Source: an uncultured Porphyromonadaceae bacterium (lineage in GTDB: Bacteria; Bacteroidota; Bacteroidia; Bacteroidales; Muribaculaceae). From it: a DNA stretch of 64,000 bases. The notes below the pieces were generated by a model. It saw nothing but the letters and a program-made list of their open reading frames with translations, was not told the DNA's origin and searched no databases. The stretch lies in assembly GCA_900548875.1 (NCBI GenBank), contig URMA01000001.1, forward strand, positions 1 through 64,000. The letters are read 5' to 3'. Positions 46,877 through 57,048 of this stretch are shown piece by piece (position 1 is the stretch's first letter; every line of letters starts with the position of its first letter). Position numbers and translations under genes: made by a program.

Positions 46877-48739
46877 CTAATGATTCTTTTTCGATTTTTC
46901 GACAATGCGCATAAATTCCTCTCCCGTAATGGTTTCCTTTTCCAATAAATAAGACGAGGCGGAATGAAGAATTTCCATATTATCCGTAATGATTTTTCGG
47001 GCCTTTTCATGCGCCTTCTTTATCAGCTGCAACACTTCCTTATCAACATCGGCAGCAGTATCAGCCGAACAGACGAGCGATGTGTCACTGCCCAAATAAG
47101 CGTTGTTCAGTGTCTCCAACCCCATCATGTCGTAGCTTTCACTCATACCGAATCGGGTAACCATCGCCCGTGCCAGTTTTGTAGCCTGCTCGATGTCATT
47201 GGAAGCCCCTGTAGTCATGGTTTGGAACACCAGCTCTTCGGCAGTACGGCCACCGGTCAGTGTTGCTATCCTGTTGAACAGATCCTCCTTGCTCATGAGC
47301 AACTGTTCTCCGCTGTCGACCTGCATGGTGTAGCCCAATGCACCGGACGTGCGGGGAATGATGGTAATCTTGTGAACCGGCGCAGAATGCGACTGCATGG
47401 CAGCCACCAGCGCATGACCAATCTCGTGATAAGCCACTATTTTTCGTTCATGCTTCGACACAACCTTTCCTTTTCGCTGCGCACCGGCAATCACCGTTTC
47501 CACACTTTCTTCCAAATCATCAGTCGACACACGATTACGCCCCATTCGTACAGCTCTCAGGGCCGCTTCATTCACGATGTTGGCCAATTCGGCTCCCGAC
47601 GAGCCGGCACTGGAACGTGCCACGATATCCAAATCGACATCATCATGTCTAACCTTCTGCAAATGGACGGAAAGAATGGCCTTTCGCCCTTCCAAATCGG
47701 GCAACTCCATTTGGATTCTCCGGTCAAAACGTCCGGGGCGCAAAAGTGCGGCATCCAGACTTTCCGGACGGTTGGTTGCAGCAAGAATGACAACGCCTTT
47801 TCTTCCGTCAAAACCGTCCATTTCTGTCAGAAGTTGATTTAAGGTCTGCTCTCGTTCATCGTTGCCGCCCACCATATTGTCACGCTTCTTTCCGATAGCA
47901 TCTATCTCATCAATAAAGATAATGCAAGGAGCTTTTTCATTTGCCTGTTTAAACAGTTCACGGACTTTTGCCGCTCCCATTCCGACAAACATCTGAACAA
48001 ATTCAGAACCGGATATTGCAAAAAACGGCACTTTGGCTTCGCCGGCTACGGCACGCGCAATCAAAGTTTTACCTGTTCCCGGAGGGCCTACCAGCAAGGC
48101 TCCTTTCGGCAGCGAAGCGCCGATTTCCGCGTATTTTTGGGGATTGTGAAGAAAATCCACAATTTCCTTCAACGTGTCCTTGGCTTCGTCCTGACCGGCA
48201 ACGTCGGCGAATGTCGTTTTTATATCAGCATCTGCATAAATTTTGGCACCCTTGGGTCCAAACGACATGAAGTTCCCTCCGGCTCCTAACTTTGACTGAA
48301 TGTTTTTGGAAGCGAATCTCCAAAACATATAAAACACCACTCCCGGAAGAATCCACATCAAAAGGAAGTTAAGAATCGGAGAATTCTCCTCCGGCACAAT
48401 TTGGGAAAACAATATCTTTCCACCCTCATTCGGGCTTTTGGCATTCAATAACCGGCTTACCAGCTGAGGGTCGTTCGTTTCTCCAGTCTGATAAGTATGA
48501 ATATCTTTATTGCTGTCAATCGCTGTGAAATAAATCTGGTTGTTTTTAATCATCACCTTCTCAACCGTACCGCTGTCAACTTTAGCAATAAAAGAACCGT
48601 AATCGGTCATTACTATTTCCTTATTGGAAAACAACGGAACAATCAAACCGTTAAAAAACAACACAATCACCAAACCAATCAGAAAACCCGTCAACGGATT
48701 CCCTTTTTTCACATTCTGCTTTTCTTGTTCTTGCTTCAT
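46877..48739 (-). CDS. ftsH: ATP-dependent zinc metalloprotease FtsH
   Basis: The 620-residue product degrades misfolded and regulatory membrane and cytosolic proteins. It has two membrane helices (about 16-36 and 121-141) around a short periplasmic domain, the AAA module with Walker A GPPGTGKT at 218-225, Walker [12 protein letters not shown] and the [23 protein letters not shown], and the M41 zinc site HEIGH at 438-442. The C-terminal tail is short. It is a single gene divergent from ileS; the rsfS and cdsA neighbours that I associate with ftsH in Bacteroides are absent, so a second ftsH elsewhere is possible. Confidence 0.96.
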   Translation of the reverse strand: MKQEQEKQNVKKGNPLTGFLIGLVIVLFFNGLIVPLFSNKEIVMTDYGSFIAKVDSGTVEKVMIKNNQIYFTAIDSNKDIHTYQTGETNDPQLVSRLLNAKSPNEGGKILFSQIVPEENSPILNFLLMWILPGVVFYMFWRFASKNIQSKLGAGGNFMSFGPKGAKIYADADIKTTFADVAGQDEAKDTLKEIVDFLHNPQKYAEIGASLPKGALLVGPPGTGKTLIARAVAGEAKVPFFAISGSEFVQMFVGMGAAKVRELFKQANEKAPCIIFIDEIDAIGKKRDNMVGGNDEREQTLNQLLTEMDGFDGRKGVVILAATNRPESLDAALLRPGRFDRRIQMELPDLEGRKAILSVHLQKVRHDDVDLDIVARSSAGSSGAELANIVNEAALRAVRMGRNRVSTDDLEESVETVIAGAQRKGKVVSKHERKIVAYHEIGHALVAAMQSHSAPVHKITIIPRTSGALGYTMQVDSGEQLLMSKEDLFNRIATLTGGRTAEELVFQTMTTGASNDIEQATKLARAMVTRFGMSESYDMMGLETLNNAYLGSDTSLVCSADTAADVDKEVLQLIKKAHEKARKIITDNMEILHSASSYLLEKETITGEEFMRIVEKSKKNH

Positions 48740-48923
48740 TTCTCACTTGTTTTTAACTGCAAATTTCGGCAGGCTGACAAGTACCGGCGTTATCTGAAAA
48801 GCAGAAAAAATGTGCAAAGTTTCGCCAAGGTCTTTTCGTCAAGCTTTTTCTTAAATTGAAAAGGCAGTAAAATCCGCCTGATATAGGCTGCACCTCGTAA
48901 ATGCAAATTAAGAACAAGTTCTT

Positions 48924-48954
48924 TTTGCATTTATCTCGGTTTGCACTATATTTG
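48924..48954 (+). promoter_or_regulatory. promoter of ileS operon
   Basis: TTTG at 48924-48927, a 19-base spacer and TATATTTG at 48947-48954, a full match, 35 bases before the ileS ATG. Confidence 0.8.
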
Positions 48955-48989
48955 CAAAAAAATTTTTGACAATCTAAAGAATTATTCTA

Positions 48990-51900
48990 ATGAAGAATAA
49001 ATTTAACGTATATAGCAAGTTTAATCTATCTGATGTAAACAAAGAAGTACTCAGCAAATGGGATGCTGAGAATGTCTTCGCCGAAAGTATGAAAACACGT
49101 GAGGGCTGCCCTTCGTTCGTATTCTTCGAAGGTCCTCCATCGGCAAATGGTATGCCCGGCATTCACCACGTTATGGCACGTACCATTAAGGACATCTTCT
49201 GCCGCTATAAGACGATGAAAGGATTCCACGTTAAACGTAAAGCCGGATGGGACACTCACGGTCTGCCGGTGGAACTGGGTGTGGAAAAATCTTTAGGTAT
49301 CACAAAAGAAGATATCGGCAAGAAAATTTCTGTCGACGACTATAACAAGGCCTGCCGTCGGGAGGTCATGAAATATACGAAGGAATGGGAAGACCTTACC
49401 CACAAAATGGGTTACTGGGTAGACATGACCCATCCTTATATCACCTACGACAACCGCTACATTGAATCAGTGTGGTGGCTGCTCAAACAACTTTACAACA
49501 AAAACTATCTTTACAAAGGCTACACCATCCAACCGTATTCACCGGCCGCAGGTACGGGACTTAGCTCACACGAGCTGAACCAGCCGGGCTGCTACCGCGA
49601 CGTAAAGGATACGACCTGTGTGGCACAGTTCCGCATCAAAAACCCGAAACCGGAAATGGCACAGTGGGGAACTCCATGCTTCCTTGCTTGGACGACTACT
49701 CCGTGGACATTGCCTTCCAACACGGCTCTTTGCGTCGGTCCGAAAATTGAATACGTTGCCGTACAGAGCTATAACGCCTATAACGGTGAAAAGATAACCG
49801 CCGTTTTGGCAAAAGCGTTGCTCTACAACCATTTCAATAAAAAAGCGGAAGGACTGGCACTCGAAGACTACAAACCGGGCGACAAGTTGGTTCCGTTCAA
49901 GGTTGTTGGCGAATATATGGGTCCGGACTTGGTGGGCATGGAATACGAACAACTGCTCCCATGGGTAAAACCGGTAAGCGTTGACGAAAACGGCGACTGG
50001 CATGAAGCCGCCGACAAGGCCTTCCGCGTTATCCCCGGCGACTATGTAACAACGGAAGACGGTACGGGTATCGTTCATATTGCCCCGACTTTCGGTGCCG
50101 ACGATGCTTTCGTAGCCCGTGCAGCCGGCATCCCCTCTTTGTTCATGATCAACAAGAAGGGTGAAACTCGTCCGATGGTTGACTTGCAAGGCAAGTTCTA
50201 TCTGCTCGACGAGCTGGATGAAAAATTCGTTGCCGAATGCGTCAACGTAGAAGAATATAAAGAATACCAAGGCAAGTGGGTGAAAAACGCCTACGACCCG
50301 CAATTCACTGTCAACGGCCGTTATGACGAAAAAGCGGCTCAGGCAGCCGAATCGCTCGACATTGTGCTTTGCATGGTCATGAAACAGGCTGGCAAAGTGT
50401 TCAAAATCGAGAAACACACCCACAACTATCCTCACTGCTGGAGAACCGACAAGCCGGTGCTCTACTACCCGCTCGACAGCTGGTTTATCCGCACCACGGC
50501 TTCCCGCGAACGCCTGATGGAACTGAACGAAACCATCAATTGGAAACCGAAATCAACCGGTAGCGGACGTTTCGGGAAATGGCTCGAAAATCTTCAGGAC
50601 TGGAATCTGTCGCGTAGCCGCTATTGGGGAACACCGCTCCCTATCTGGCGCAGCGAAGACGGATTGGCTGAAAAATGTATCGGCAGTGTCGAAGAACTTT
50701 ACAACGAAATAGAAAAAGCTGTCGCTGCAGGCGTCATGACAAGCAATCCTCTTAAGGACAAAGGCTTTGTTCCATGCGACTACAGTGCGGAAAACTACAA
50801 TAAAATTGACCTCCACCGTCCGTATGTCGACGACATTATCCTTGTTTCTGACGACGGAAAACCGATGCGCCGCGAATTGGACTTGATCGACGTTTGGTTT
50901 GATTCAGGTTCGATGCCATATGCACAAATCCACTACCCGTTTGAAAACAAGGAAGCTTTCGACAAACGCGAGGTATATCCGGCTGACTTTATCGCTGAAG
51001 GAGTAGACCAGACACGCGGCTGGTTCTTCACGCTGCATGCCATTGCCGGAATGGTGTTCGACACGATTGCCTACAAGTCAGTCATCTCCAACGGTCTTGT
51101 GCTCGACAAGAACGGCATGAAGATGAGCAAGCGTCTTGGCAACGCAGTCGATCCGTTTGAGGCCATCGAGAAATACGGCACCGACCCGTTGCGCTGGTAT
51201 ATGATTTCCAACTCATCGCCATGGGACAACTTGAAATTCGACCCGTCGGGCGTAGAAGAAGTGAGCCGTAAATTCTTCGGCACACTCTACAACACCTACT
51301 CGTTCTTCGCACTTTATGCAAATGTTGACGGATTCGACAATTCGGCAGCTCAAGTGCCCTACAACGGACGTCAGGAAATTGACCGTTGGATCATCTCCCT
51401 GCTCAATACGCTTATCAAGGAAGTGGATGCCGACTTGAGCGACTATGAACCGACAAAAGCCGCACGCGCTATCTCCGATTTTGTCAACGACAATCTGAGC
51501 AACTGGTACGTGCGCCTGAACCGCAAGCGCTTCTGGGCAAGCGGCAACAGCACTGACAAGTTGTCGGCATTCCAGACTCTCTACACTTGTCTGGAAACCG
51601 TAGCACGCCTGATGGCACCAATCGCTCCGTTCTACGCTGACCGTCTTTACACAGACTTGAAGGGCGCAACGACAGGCGACACGACATCTGTTCACCTTGC
51701 CTACTTCCCGACTGCTGATGAAAGCGTCATCAACAGCGAACTTGAAAAGGATATGGGCATAGCCCAAACCATTACATCCATGAGTCTGGCATTGCGTCGC
51801 AAAGCCAATCTTAAGGTTCGCCAACCGCTTACCTGCATCATGATTCCTGTAATTGACGACGAGCAAAAAGCAAGCATCGAGGCTATGGCTTCACTCATCA

Positions 51901-52487
51901 AGAACGAAGTGAACGTGAAAGGCATCAAGTTTGTCAGCAACGAAGAAGGCGTTCTGGTGAAGAAAGTAAAACCCGACTTCAAGAAACTCGGTCCGAAGTT
52001 CGGCAAAATCATGAAACAGCTTGCCGCACAAATCACAGCCATGTCGCAGAAAGACATCATCGAATTTGAAAAGAACGGCTGTTTCACCTTTACCGTCGAT
52101 TCTACACCGGCAACTGTCGAACTGGCCGACGTGGAAATCATTTCGGAAGATATTCCGGGCTGGCTGGTGAACAATGAAGGCAGTCTGACTGTTGCATTGG
52201 ATATTACAGTTACCGAAGAATTGCGACGCGAAGGTATTGCCCGCGAAATTGTGAACCGTATCCAAAACATCCGCAAGAGCAAAGACTTCGACATCACCGA
52301 CAAGATTGATGTGGTAATCACTCCTAACGACGGTACAAATGAGGCTGTGAAGGACTACATGGAATATATATCCAAACAGGTTCTTGCCAACAGCTTTGCC
52401 ATTGCCGACATCGACGAGGCCGACCGCATCGATCTGGAAATGGAAGAATACCCAGGCTTGTTTGCTTCAGTAAAACGAAGCAAATAA
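48990..52487 (+). CDS. ileS: isoleucyl-tRNA synthetase (long form)
   Basis: The product charges tRNA-Ile. At 1165 residues it is over 200 longer than E. coli IleS (938). The class I signature appears as PPSANGMPGIHH (49-60), where HIGH is replaced by GIHH, and KMSKRLGN starts at residue 711. The editing (CP1) domain contains TWTTTPWTLPSNTAL-like AWTTTPWTLPSNTAL. The length and HIGH variant resemble the type 2, eukaryote-like IleRS that are less sensitive to mupirocin; that link is inference. It heads a run with the dksA-like gene, lspA and a DUF4296 gene. Confidence 0.96.
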   Translation: MKNKFNVYSKFNLSDVNKEVLSKWDAENVFAESMKTREGCPSFVFFEGPPSANGMPGIHHVMARTIKDIFCRYKTMKGFHVKRKAGWDTHGLPVELGVEKSLGITKEDIGKKISVDDYNKACRREVMKYTKEWEDLTHKMGYWVDMTHPYITYDNRYIESVWWLLKQLYNKNYLYKGYTIQPYSPAAGTGLSSHELNQPGCYRDVKDTTCVAQFRIKNPKPEMAQWGTPCFLAWTTTPWTLPSNTALCVGPKIEYVAVQSYNAYNGEKITAVLAKALLYNHFNKKAEGLALEDYKPGDKLVPFKVVGEYMGPDLVGMEYEQLLPWVKPVSVDENGDWHEAADKAFRVIPGDYVTTEDGTGIVHIAPTFGADDAFVARAAGIPSLFMINKKGETRPMVDLQGKFYLLDELDEKFVAECVNVEEYKEYQGKWVKNAYDPQFTVNGRYDEKAAQAAESLDIVLCMVMKQAGKVFKIEKHTHNYPHCWRTDKPVLYYPLDSWFIRTTASRERLMELNETINWKPKSTGSGRFGKWLENLQDWNLSRSRYWGTPLPIWRSEDGLAEKCIGSVEELYNEIEKAVAAGVMTSNPLKDKGFVPCDYSAENYNKIDLHRPYVDDIILVSDDGKPMRRELDLIDVWFDSGSMPYAQIHYPFENKEAFDKREVYPADFIAEGVDQTRGWFFTLHAIAGMVFDTIAYKSVISNGLVLDKNGMKMSKRLGNAVDPFEAIEKYGTDPLRWYMISNSSPWDNLKFDPSGVEEVSRKFFGTLYNTYSFFALYANVDGFDNSAAQVPYNGRQEIDRWIISLLNTLIKEVDADLSDYEPTKAARAISDFVNDNLSNWYVRLNRKRFWASGNSTDKLSAFQTLYTCLETVARLMAPIAPFYADRLYTDLKGATTGDTTSVHLAYFPTADESVINSELEKDMGIAQTITSMSLALRRKANLKVRQPLTCIMIPVIDDEQKASIEAMASLIKNEVNVKGIKFVSNEEGVLVKKVKPDFKKLGPKFGKIMKQLAAQITAMSQKDIIEFEKNGCFTFTVDSTPATVELADVEIISEDIPGWLVNNEGSLTVALDITVTEELRREGIAREIVNRIQNIRKSKDFDITDKIDVVITPNDGTNEAVKDYMEYISKQVLANSFAIADIDEADRIDLEMEEYPGLFASVKRSK

Positions 52488-52530
52488 GCTTCCTAAATAA
52501 AACTGAATTATTAACCAAAGACACACGATT

Positions 52531-52911
52531 ATGACAGAGAAAACAAGATACTCAGACGCCGAATTGCAGGAATTCAAGGAAATTATTCTTGCAAAATTGG
52601 AAAAAGCGTATAAAGATTATGAGCTTTTGAAAAACGAAGTGACAAACTCTGACGGCAACGATACAGCCGACACGTCTCCAACATTCAAAGTGCTGGAAGA
52701 AGGTGCAACGACTCTCAACAAGGAAGAATCAGGCCGACTCGCACAACGCCAGATGAAGTTCATTCAACATCTAAAAGCTGCTTTAGTGCGTATTGAGAAC
52801 AAGACCTACGGCATTTGTCGTGAAACGGGCAAACTCATACCGAAAGAACGTCTTAGAGCTGTACCTCATGCCACACTCAGCATCGAAGTAAAAAACAAAG
52901 GCAATAAATAA
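52531..52911 (+). CDS. TraR/DksA-family protein with incomplete zinc finger
   Basis: The 126-residue product has a coiled-coil N-terminal half (ELQEFKEIILAKLEKAYKDY) and the C-terminal globular part of DksA-like proteins (YGICRETGKLIPKERLRAVPH). DksA binds in the RNA polymerase secondary channel and works with ppGpp. Only one Cys of the usual four zinc ligands is present, so the finger probably folds without zinc. I recall the same feature in Bacteroidota homologues. It sits 43 bases after ileS and 5 before lspA. Confidence 0.85.
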   Translation: MTEKTRYSDAELQEFKEIILAKLEKAYKDYELLKNEVTNSDGNDTADTSPTFKVLEEGATTLNKEESGRLAQRQMKFIQHLKAALVRIENKTYGICRETGKLIPKERLRAVPHATLSIEVKNKGNK

Positions 52912-52916
52912 TTTTA

Positions 52917-53558
52917 ATGCGAAAACTTAACAACGGATATTTAGCGGCAATTATAATCCTCGTGATTATAATTGCCGACCAAATATTGAAAATTTGGGTA
53001 AAGACCAGCTTTTTCCTTTACGAATCACTCGACATTACAAGCTGGTTCAAATTGAACTTTGTAGAAAATCCCGGAATGGCATTCGGAATTGAACTGGGAA
53101 GCAAAATGTTTCTTACCATTTTCCGCATCGTCGCTTCGGCTGTACTAATCTACATTATCTATAAAATTAGAAACAACAAACTCTACTCGCGGGGATTCAT
53201 CATCTGCCTCGCAATGATAACGGCAGGAGCGATAGGAAACGTGATCGACTGCATGTTCTATGGTCTGATTTTCAACGAATCGACTCCCTACACCATGGCA
53301 ACGCTCTTCCCGGATGGCGGCGGATACGCCTCTTTCCTCCACGGGAAAGTTGTCGACATGTTCTATTTCCCGCTCGCATCATGGTATTGGCCCGACTGGA
53401 TGCCGTTCTGCGGGGGCGAATACTTCGTATTCTTTCAGCCCGTGTTCAACCTTGCCGATGCGTCCATCTCCGTTGGCATGATCGTATTGATTCTGTTCTA
53501 TTCCAAATATTTGTCCATTCACGAAAACAATACAGAGAAGTCGGAGGTATCAAAATAG
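52917..53558 (+). CDS. lspA: lipoprotein signal peptidase
   Basis: This inner-membrane aspartyl protease cleaves prolipoprotein signal peptides. The 213-residue protein has about four membrane helices, the DQILKIWVK start, the NFVENPGMAFG loop (family NxGAAFG), and the catalytic dyad Asp147 (GKVVDMFYFP) and Asp181 (VFNLADASIS). It is some 45-50 residues longer than E. coli LspA because of an insertion around 115-165. The stop abuts the next start, so it is co-translated with a lipoprotein gene. Confidence 0.95.
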   Translation: MRKLNNGYLAAIIILVIIIADQILKIWVKTSFFLYESLDITSWFKLNFVENPGMAFGIELGSKMFLTIFRIVASAVLIYIIYKIRNNKLYSRGFIICLAMITAGAIGNVIDCMFYGLIFNESTPYTMATLFPDGGGYASFLHGKVVDMFYFPLASWYWPDWMPFCGGEYFVFFQPVFNLADASISVGMIVLILFYSKYLSIHENNTEKSEVSK

Positions 53559-54341
53559 ATGAAAAGACTGTGGCTTTTTGCACTCTTGCTTGCCTGCCTG
53601 TCGGCCTGCAACAGCGTTCCCGAAGGTGTGATTGACACCGACAAGATGGCGGAACTGATGGCCGATATCCACGAGGCAAACGCAGTGGTCGAACTCAATC
53701 CCAACACCTACACCAGCGATTCCATAAAAATGTCGCTGAAGCAGGCTGTGCTTGCACGCCACGGGGTTACGGAGGCACAGTTCGACACGTCACTGATGTG
53801 GTACGGCCACAACCTCGATATCTATAAGGACGTATACGACAATGTAATAAAAATACTGGAAAAAAGAGAACAGGACGTCATTGCCGAAGCTCAGCTTGCC
53901 GGTGAAAAGATGACGATTACTGGCGACAGTATCGACATCTGGACACTGAGCCGCCGAGACATCCTCAACAGCGAACAGCTCGGAAAATATGCCCAATTGA
54001 AGTTCTCGACACGTGCCGATGAAAGTGCCCGCAAAGGCGACCGCTACGAATGGCACCTGTATCTATACAACGGAAAAATGTCGGCCGATGCCCTGCTCGG
54101 GGTTGACTATAACGACGGTTCTTCGGAATACCAGATTTCAAGCCTAAGAATGGACGAACATTCCACCGTTACGCTACAAGCCGACTCCAACAAAGTCGTT
54201 TCAAGAGTCTACGGCTACCTGCTCTATGAATTTGAGAATGAAAGCGCCGTGTTTGTCGACAGTCTGATGCTCTACCGTTCCCGCCTGAACTCAAGCATCT
54301 ATAACCGCCACAACCGACAGTTGAAAATAGGAACCAAGTAA
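53559..54341 (+). CDS. DUF4296 lipoprotein
   Basis: The 260-residue product begins with a textbook lipoprotein signal (LWLFALLLACLSAC, Cys17). Residues about 25-110 (DTDKMAELMADIHEANAVV) match the DUF4296 pattern, a helical domain of unknown function in Bacteroidota, and a beta-rich C-terminal half follows. The ATG directly follows the lspA stop codon, so translation is likely coupled to the enzyme that processes it. Confidence 0.85.
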   Translation: MKRLWLFALLLACLSACNSVPEGVIDTDKMAELMADIHEANAVVELNPNTYTSDSIKMSLKQAVLARHGVTEAQFDTSLMWYGHNLDIYKDVYDNVIKILEKREQDVIAEAQLAGEKMTITGDSIDIWTLSRRDILNSEQLGKYAQLKFSTRADESARKGDRYEWHLYLYNGKMSADALLGVDYNDGSSEYQISSLRMDEHSTVTLQADSNKVVSRVYGYLLYEFENESAVFVDSLMLYRSRLNSSIYNRHNRQLKIGTK

Positions 54342-54349
54342 ACCGCCCC

Positions 54350-54691
54350 ATGCGCATTCTCGCCCACTACACCGTATACAACAACGACATCTTCAACCTG
54401 CACGTTTTTGACATTGAAGGACAACACATCACGCACTTTCCGGTGGAAGTGGAAACGGCGCACACCCTGTTTCTCCAAGGCATTCTGATAGTGGCCGGCA
54501 GCCAAATCAACGAGCAAGATATCGACAATCTGCATCGGCTGATAGAAGAAAACCGCAAACAGCCGCTAAGCGAACTCGCCAAAACCTTGAATTCCTACCT
54601 GTCGGGCCATTCCCTCCATTATTGCCCCGGCACCCTTCCAAAACTGCTTAAAGTTACTTTTCCCTATCAGAGAATAGCAATTTTAAAATAA
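54350..54691 (+). CDS. hypothetical protein, last gene of ileS-lspA run
   Basis: The 113-residue product has no signal peptide or membrane segment. It starts with beta-like MRILAHYTVYNNDIFNLHVF, has a helical middle (NEQDIDNLHRLIEENRKQP) and ends with hydrophobic strands. I recognise no family. It lies 8 bases after the DUF4296 lipoprotein gene, so it should be in the same transcript. Coding status rests on that spacing and on a sensible, balanced composition. Confidence 0.65.
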   Translation: MRILAHYTVYNNDIFNLHVFDIEGQHITHFPVEVETAHTLFLQGILIVAGSQINEQDIDNLHRLIEENRKQPLSELAKTLNSYLSGHSLHYCPGTLPKLLKVTFPYQRIAILK

Positions 54692-54758
54692 TTCACTTGA
54701 TTTATTAATAAATTGCAACAAAAACCTCCGTTTCGTTTAATTTTGCAATAATAATTAC

Positions 54759-54766
54759 TAACTTTG
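54759..54766 (+). promoter_or_regulatory. -7 box of purU-his operon
   Basis: TAACTTTG, 65 bases before the GTG start of purU; the nearest TTTG (54742-54745) is too close, so only the -7 box is convincing. Confidence 0.45.
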
Positions 54767-54831
54767 CGGGTAATACAAAATTAAACTGTCAGAAAAGGCG
54801 GTTTTCATTTTCAAAAAATACAGGCGAAAAA

Positions 54832-55701
54832 GTGGAAAAGAAAAAACATAACACGGCAATACTTCGTATGCACTGTCCGGATCAGGCGGGCATTATTGCT
54901 GAAATCACAAATTTCATCAACACCAACGGCGGAAACATTGTCTATCTCGACCAGTATGTCGACCGCATGAACAGCATTTTCTATATGCGCGTTGAATGGG
55001 AACTTGACCATTTCATCATTCCCAAAGAAAAGCTGAAAGACTATTTCTACACGCTTTTTGCCCAACGGTTCGACATGTGGTTTCACATCAGTTTTCCGGA
55101 ACATATACAGCGCATGGCCATTTTCGTTTCGAAAATGTCACACTGCCTCTATGACCTGTTGGCACGCTACACTGCCGGCGAATGGGACGTGGAAATTCCT
55201 CTGATTGTGAGCAACCATCCCGACCTCGCCAACATCGGCGAACAATTCGGCATCCCGTTTGAAATCATTCCCATCACCAAAGAAAACAAGGCCGAGCAGG
55301 AACAGAAGGAATTCGAACTGCTGGAAAAATACAATATCGACTTCATTGTTCTGGCTCGCTACATGCAGGTACTGTCGGAAGAATTCATCAACCGGTATCC
55401 GAACCGCATCATCAACATCCACCATTCTTTCCTTCCGGCTTTTGTCGGGGCAAAACCCTATCATGCCGCCTACGAGAGAGGTGTCAAACTTATTGGAGCG
55501 ACAAGCCATTATGTGACTACGGAATTGGATGCCGGACCGATTATCGAGCAGGACATCGTGAGAATTTCGCACAAGAATACAGTCGACGACCTTATCCACA
55601 AAGGCCGCGATTTGGAGAAAATCGTACTCTCGCGTGCCGTCGAAAAGCATATCCAGCGGAAAATAATGACATACAAGAACAAAACAATCATCTTCAACTA
55701 A
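54832..55701 (+). CDS. purU: formyltetrahydrofolate deformylase
   Basis: The product hydrolyses 10-formyl-THF to THF and formate, balancing one-carbon pools. The start is GTG 54832. The 289-residue protein has an N-terminal ACT domain (ILRMHCPDQAGIIAEITNFI, to about 90) and a formyltransferase-like C-terminal domain with IINIHHSFLPAF (catalytic His) and TTELDAGPIIEQD (catalytic Asp). It ends 10 bases before hisH, so it heads a histidine operon; histidine and purine synthesis share intermediates, which may explain the link. Confidence 0.93.
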   Translation: MEKKKHNTAILRMHCPDQAGIIAEITNFINTNGGNIVYLDQYVDRMNSIFYMRVEWELDHFIIPKEKLKDYFYTLFAQRFDMWFHISFPEHIQRMAIFVSKMSHCLYDLLARYTAGEWDVEIPLIVSNHPDLANIGEQFGIPFEIIPITKENKAEQEQKEFELLEKYNIDFIVLARYMQVLSEEFINRYPNRIINIHHSFLPAFVGAKPYHAAYERGVKLIGATSHYVTTELDAGPIIEQDIVRISHKNTVDDLIHKGRDLEKIVLSRAVEKHIQRKIMTYKNKTIIFN

Positions 55702-55711
55702 CGGGACTGAC

Positions 55712-56305
55712 ATGAACGTTGCAATCATCAAATACAATGCAGGCAACATCTTCTCGGTCGACTGCGCACTAAGGCGTATCGGCATTACGGCAGAAATAAC
55801 CGACGATCCCGAAAAAATACGCCGCGCCGACAAAGTGATATTTCCCGGTGTAGGCGAAGCCTCATCGGCAATGGCCTATCTGCGTGAACATCGGCTCGAC
55901 GAAGTAATCCGAAGCTTGACGCAGCCTTTGCTGGGAATCTGCATCGGACTCCAGCTGCTTTGCGCCCACTCGGAAGAAGGCGACACTGACTGCATCGGCA
56001 TTTTCGACGCACCCGTCAAACGCTTCCAACCGTCGGCCGACGGACTGAAAATTCCGCACATGGGCTGGAACCGCATACAGGTAACAGCAGAAAATCCGTT
56101 GCTGACAGATGCATTGGACAATAATTTTGTTTACTATGTTCACAGTTTTTATGTACCTTTGAACTGTTGGACAATTGCCAAGACTGAATACATAGGCGAA
56201 TTCAGTGCGGCCATGCGAAAAGACAACTTTTTCGCCACACAGTTCCACCCGGAAAAAAGTGGAGACACAGGCGAACAAATTTTAAAGAATTTCATTGAGC
56301 TATGA
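55712..56305 (+). CDS. hisH: imidazole glycerol phosphate synthase, glutaminase subunit
   Basis: The product supplies ammonia from glutamine to HisF. The 197-residue class I glutaminase has nucleophile Cys77 in [10 protein letters not shown] and a His-Glu pair in TQFHPEKSG. Its stop overlaps the hisA start by 4 bases. It shows normal length and no irregularity. Confidence 0.95.
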   Translation: MNVAIIKYNAGNIFSVDCALRRIGITAEITDDPEKIRRADKVIFPGVGEASSAMAYLREHRLDEVIRSLTQPLLGICIGLQLLCAHSEEGDTDCIGIFDAPVKRFQPSADGLKIPHMGWNRIQVTAENPLLTDALDNNFVYYVHSFYVPLNCWTIAKTEYIGEFSAAMRKDNFFATQFHPEKSGDTGEQILKNFIEL

Positions 56306-57048
56306 TTGAGATAATCCCTGCTATCGACATAATCGACGGTAAATGCGTACGACTGACACAAGGCGACTACGACAGCCAAAAGGTCTACAACGAAGACCCG
56401 CTGGAAGTGGCCCGCATGTTCTGCGATGCCGGGTGCCGCCGTTTGCATCTGGTCGACCTTGACGGGGCAAAATCCTCTCACATAGTGAACTACCGCACAT
56501 TGGAGCGGATTGCCTCGCACACCGAACTCACAATAGACTTCGGCGGCGGACTGAAAAGCGACGAGGACCTTCACATAGCCTTTGAGTCGGGTGCCGCCAT
56601 GATAACCGGAGGAAGCATTGCCGTCAAGAACCCGCAGCTCTTCCGCCACTGGTTGGAAGTGTACGGCAACGAGCGGATTATCCTCGGTGCAGACGCAAAA
56701 GACGGAAAAATAGCCACAACGGGATGGACAGAAGACAGTGCACTCGACCTCCTGCCCTATGTCAAGGAATACATGCAGGCAGGTGTCAAGAAGGTAATCA
56801 CTACCGACATCTCGAAAGACGGCATGCTGGCAGGACCAGCAACGGAACTCTACCGAAAAATGCTCGACAAACTGGACGGCATTTATCTGATAGCCAGCGG
56901 CGGCATCAGCTGTCTGACTGACATCGAAACCCTCTGGAAGGCCAATGTACCGGCTGTCATTGTCGGAAAAGCCATTTATGAGAACAGAATTGCATTAAAG
57001 GATATAGAACGAATTAACATTGGAAAGATATGCTGGCAAAACGAATAA
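56302..57048 (+). CDS. hisA: phosphoribosylformimino-AICAR phosphate isomerase
   Basis: A 248-residue TIM barrel that opens the ring of ProFAR. It shows [19 protein letters not shown] with catalytic Asp8, the phosphate-binding GGGLKS and the second half [14 protein letters not shown]. It overlaps hisH by 4 bases and hisF by 19, indicating translational coupling. Confidence 0.95.
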   Translation: MIEIIPAIDIIDGKCVRLTQGDYDSQKVYNEDPLEVARMFCDAGCRRLHLVDLDGAKSSHIVNYRTLERIASHTELTIDFGGGLKSDEDLHIAFESGAAMITGGSIAVKNPQLFRHWLEVYGNERIILGADAKDGKIATTGWTEDSALDLLPYVKEYMQAGVKKVITTDISKDGMLAGPATELYRKMLDKLDGIYLIASGGISCLTDIETLWKANVPAVIVGKAIYENRIALKDIERINIGKICWQNE

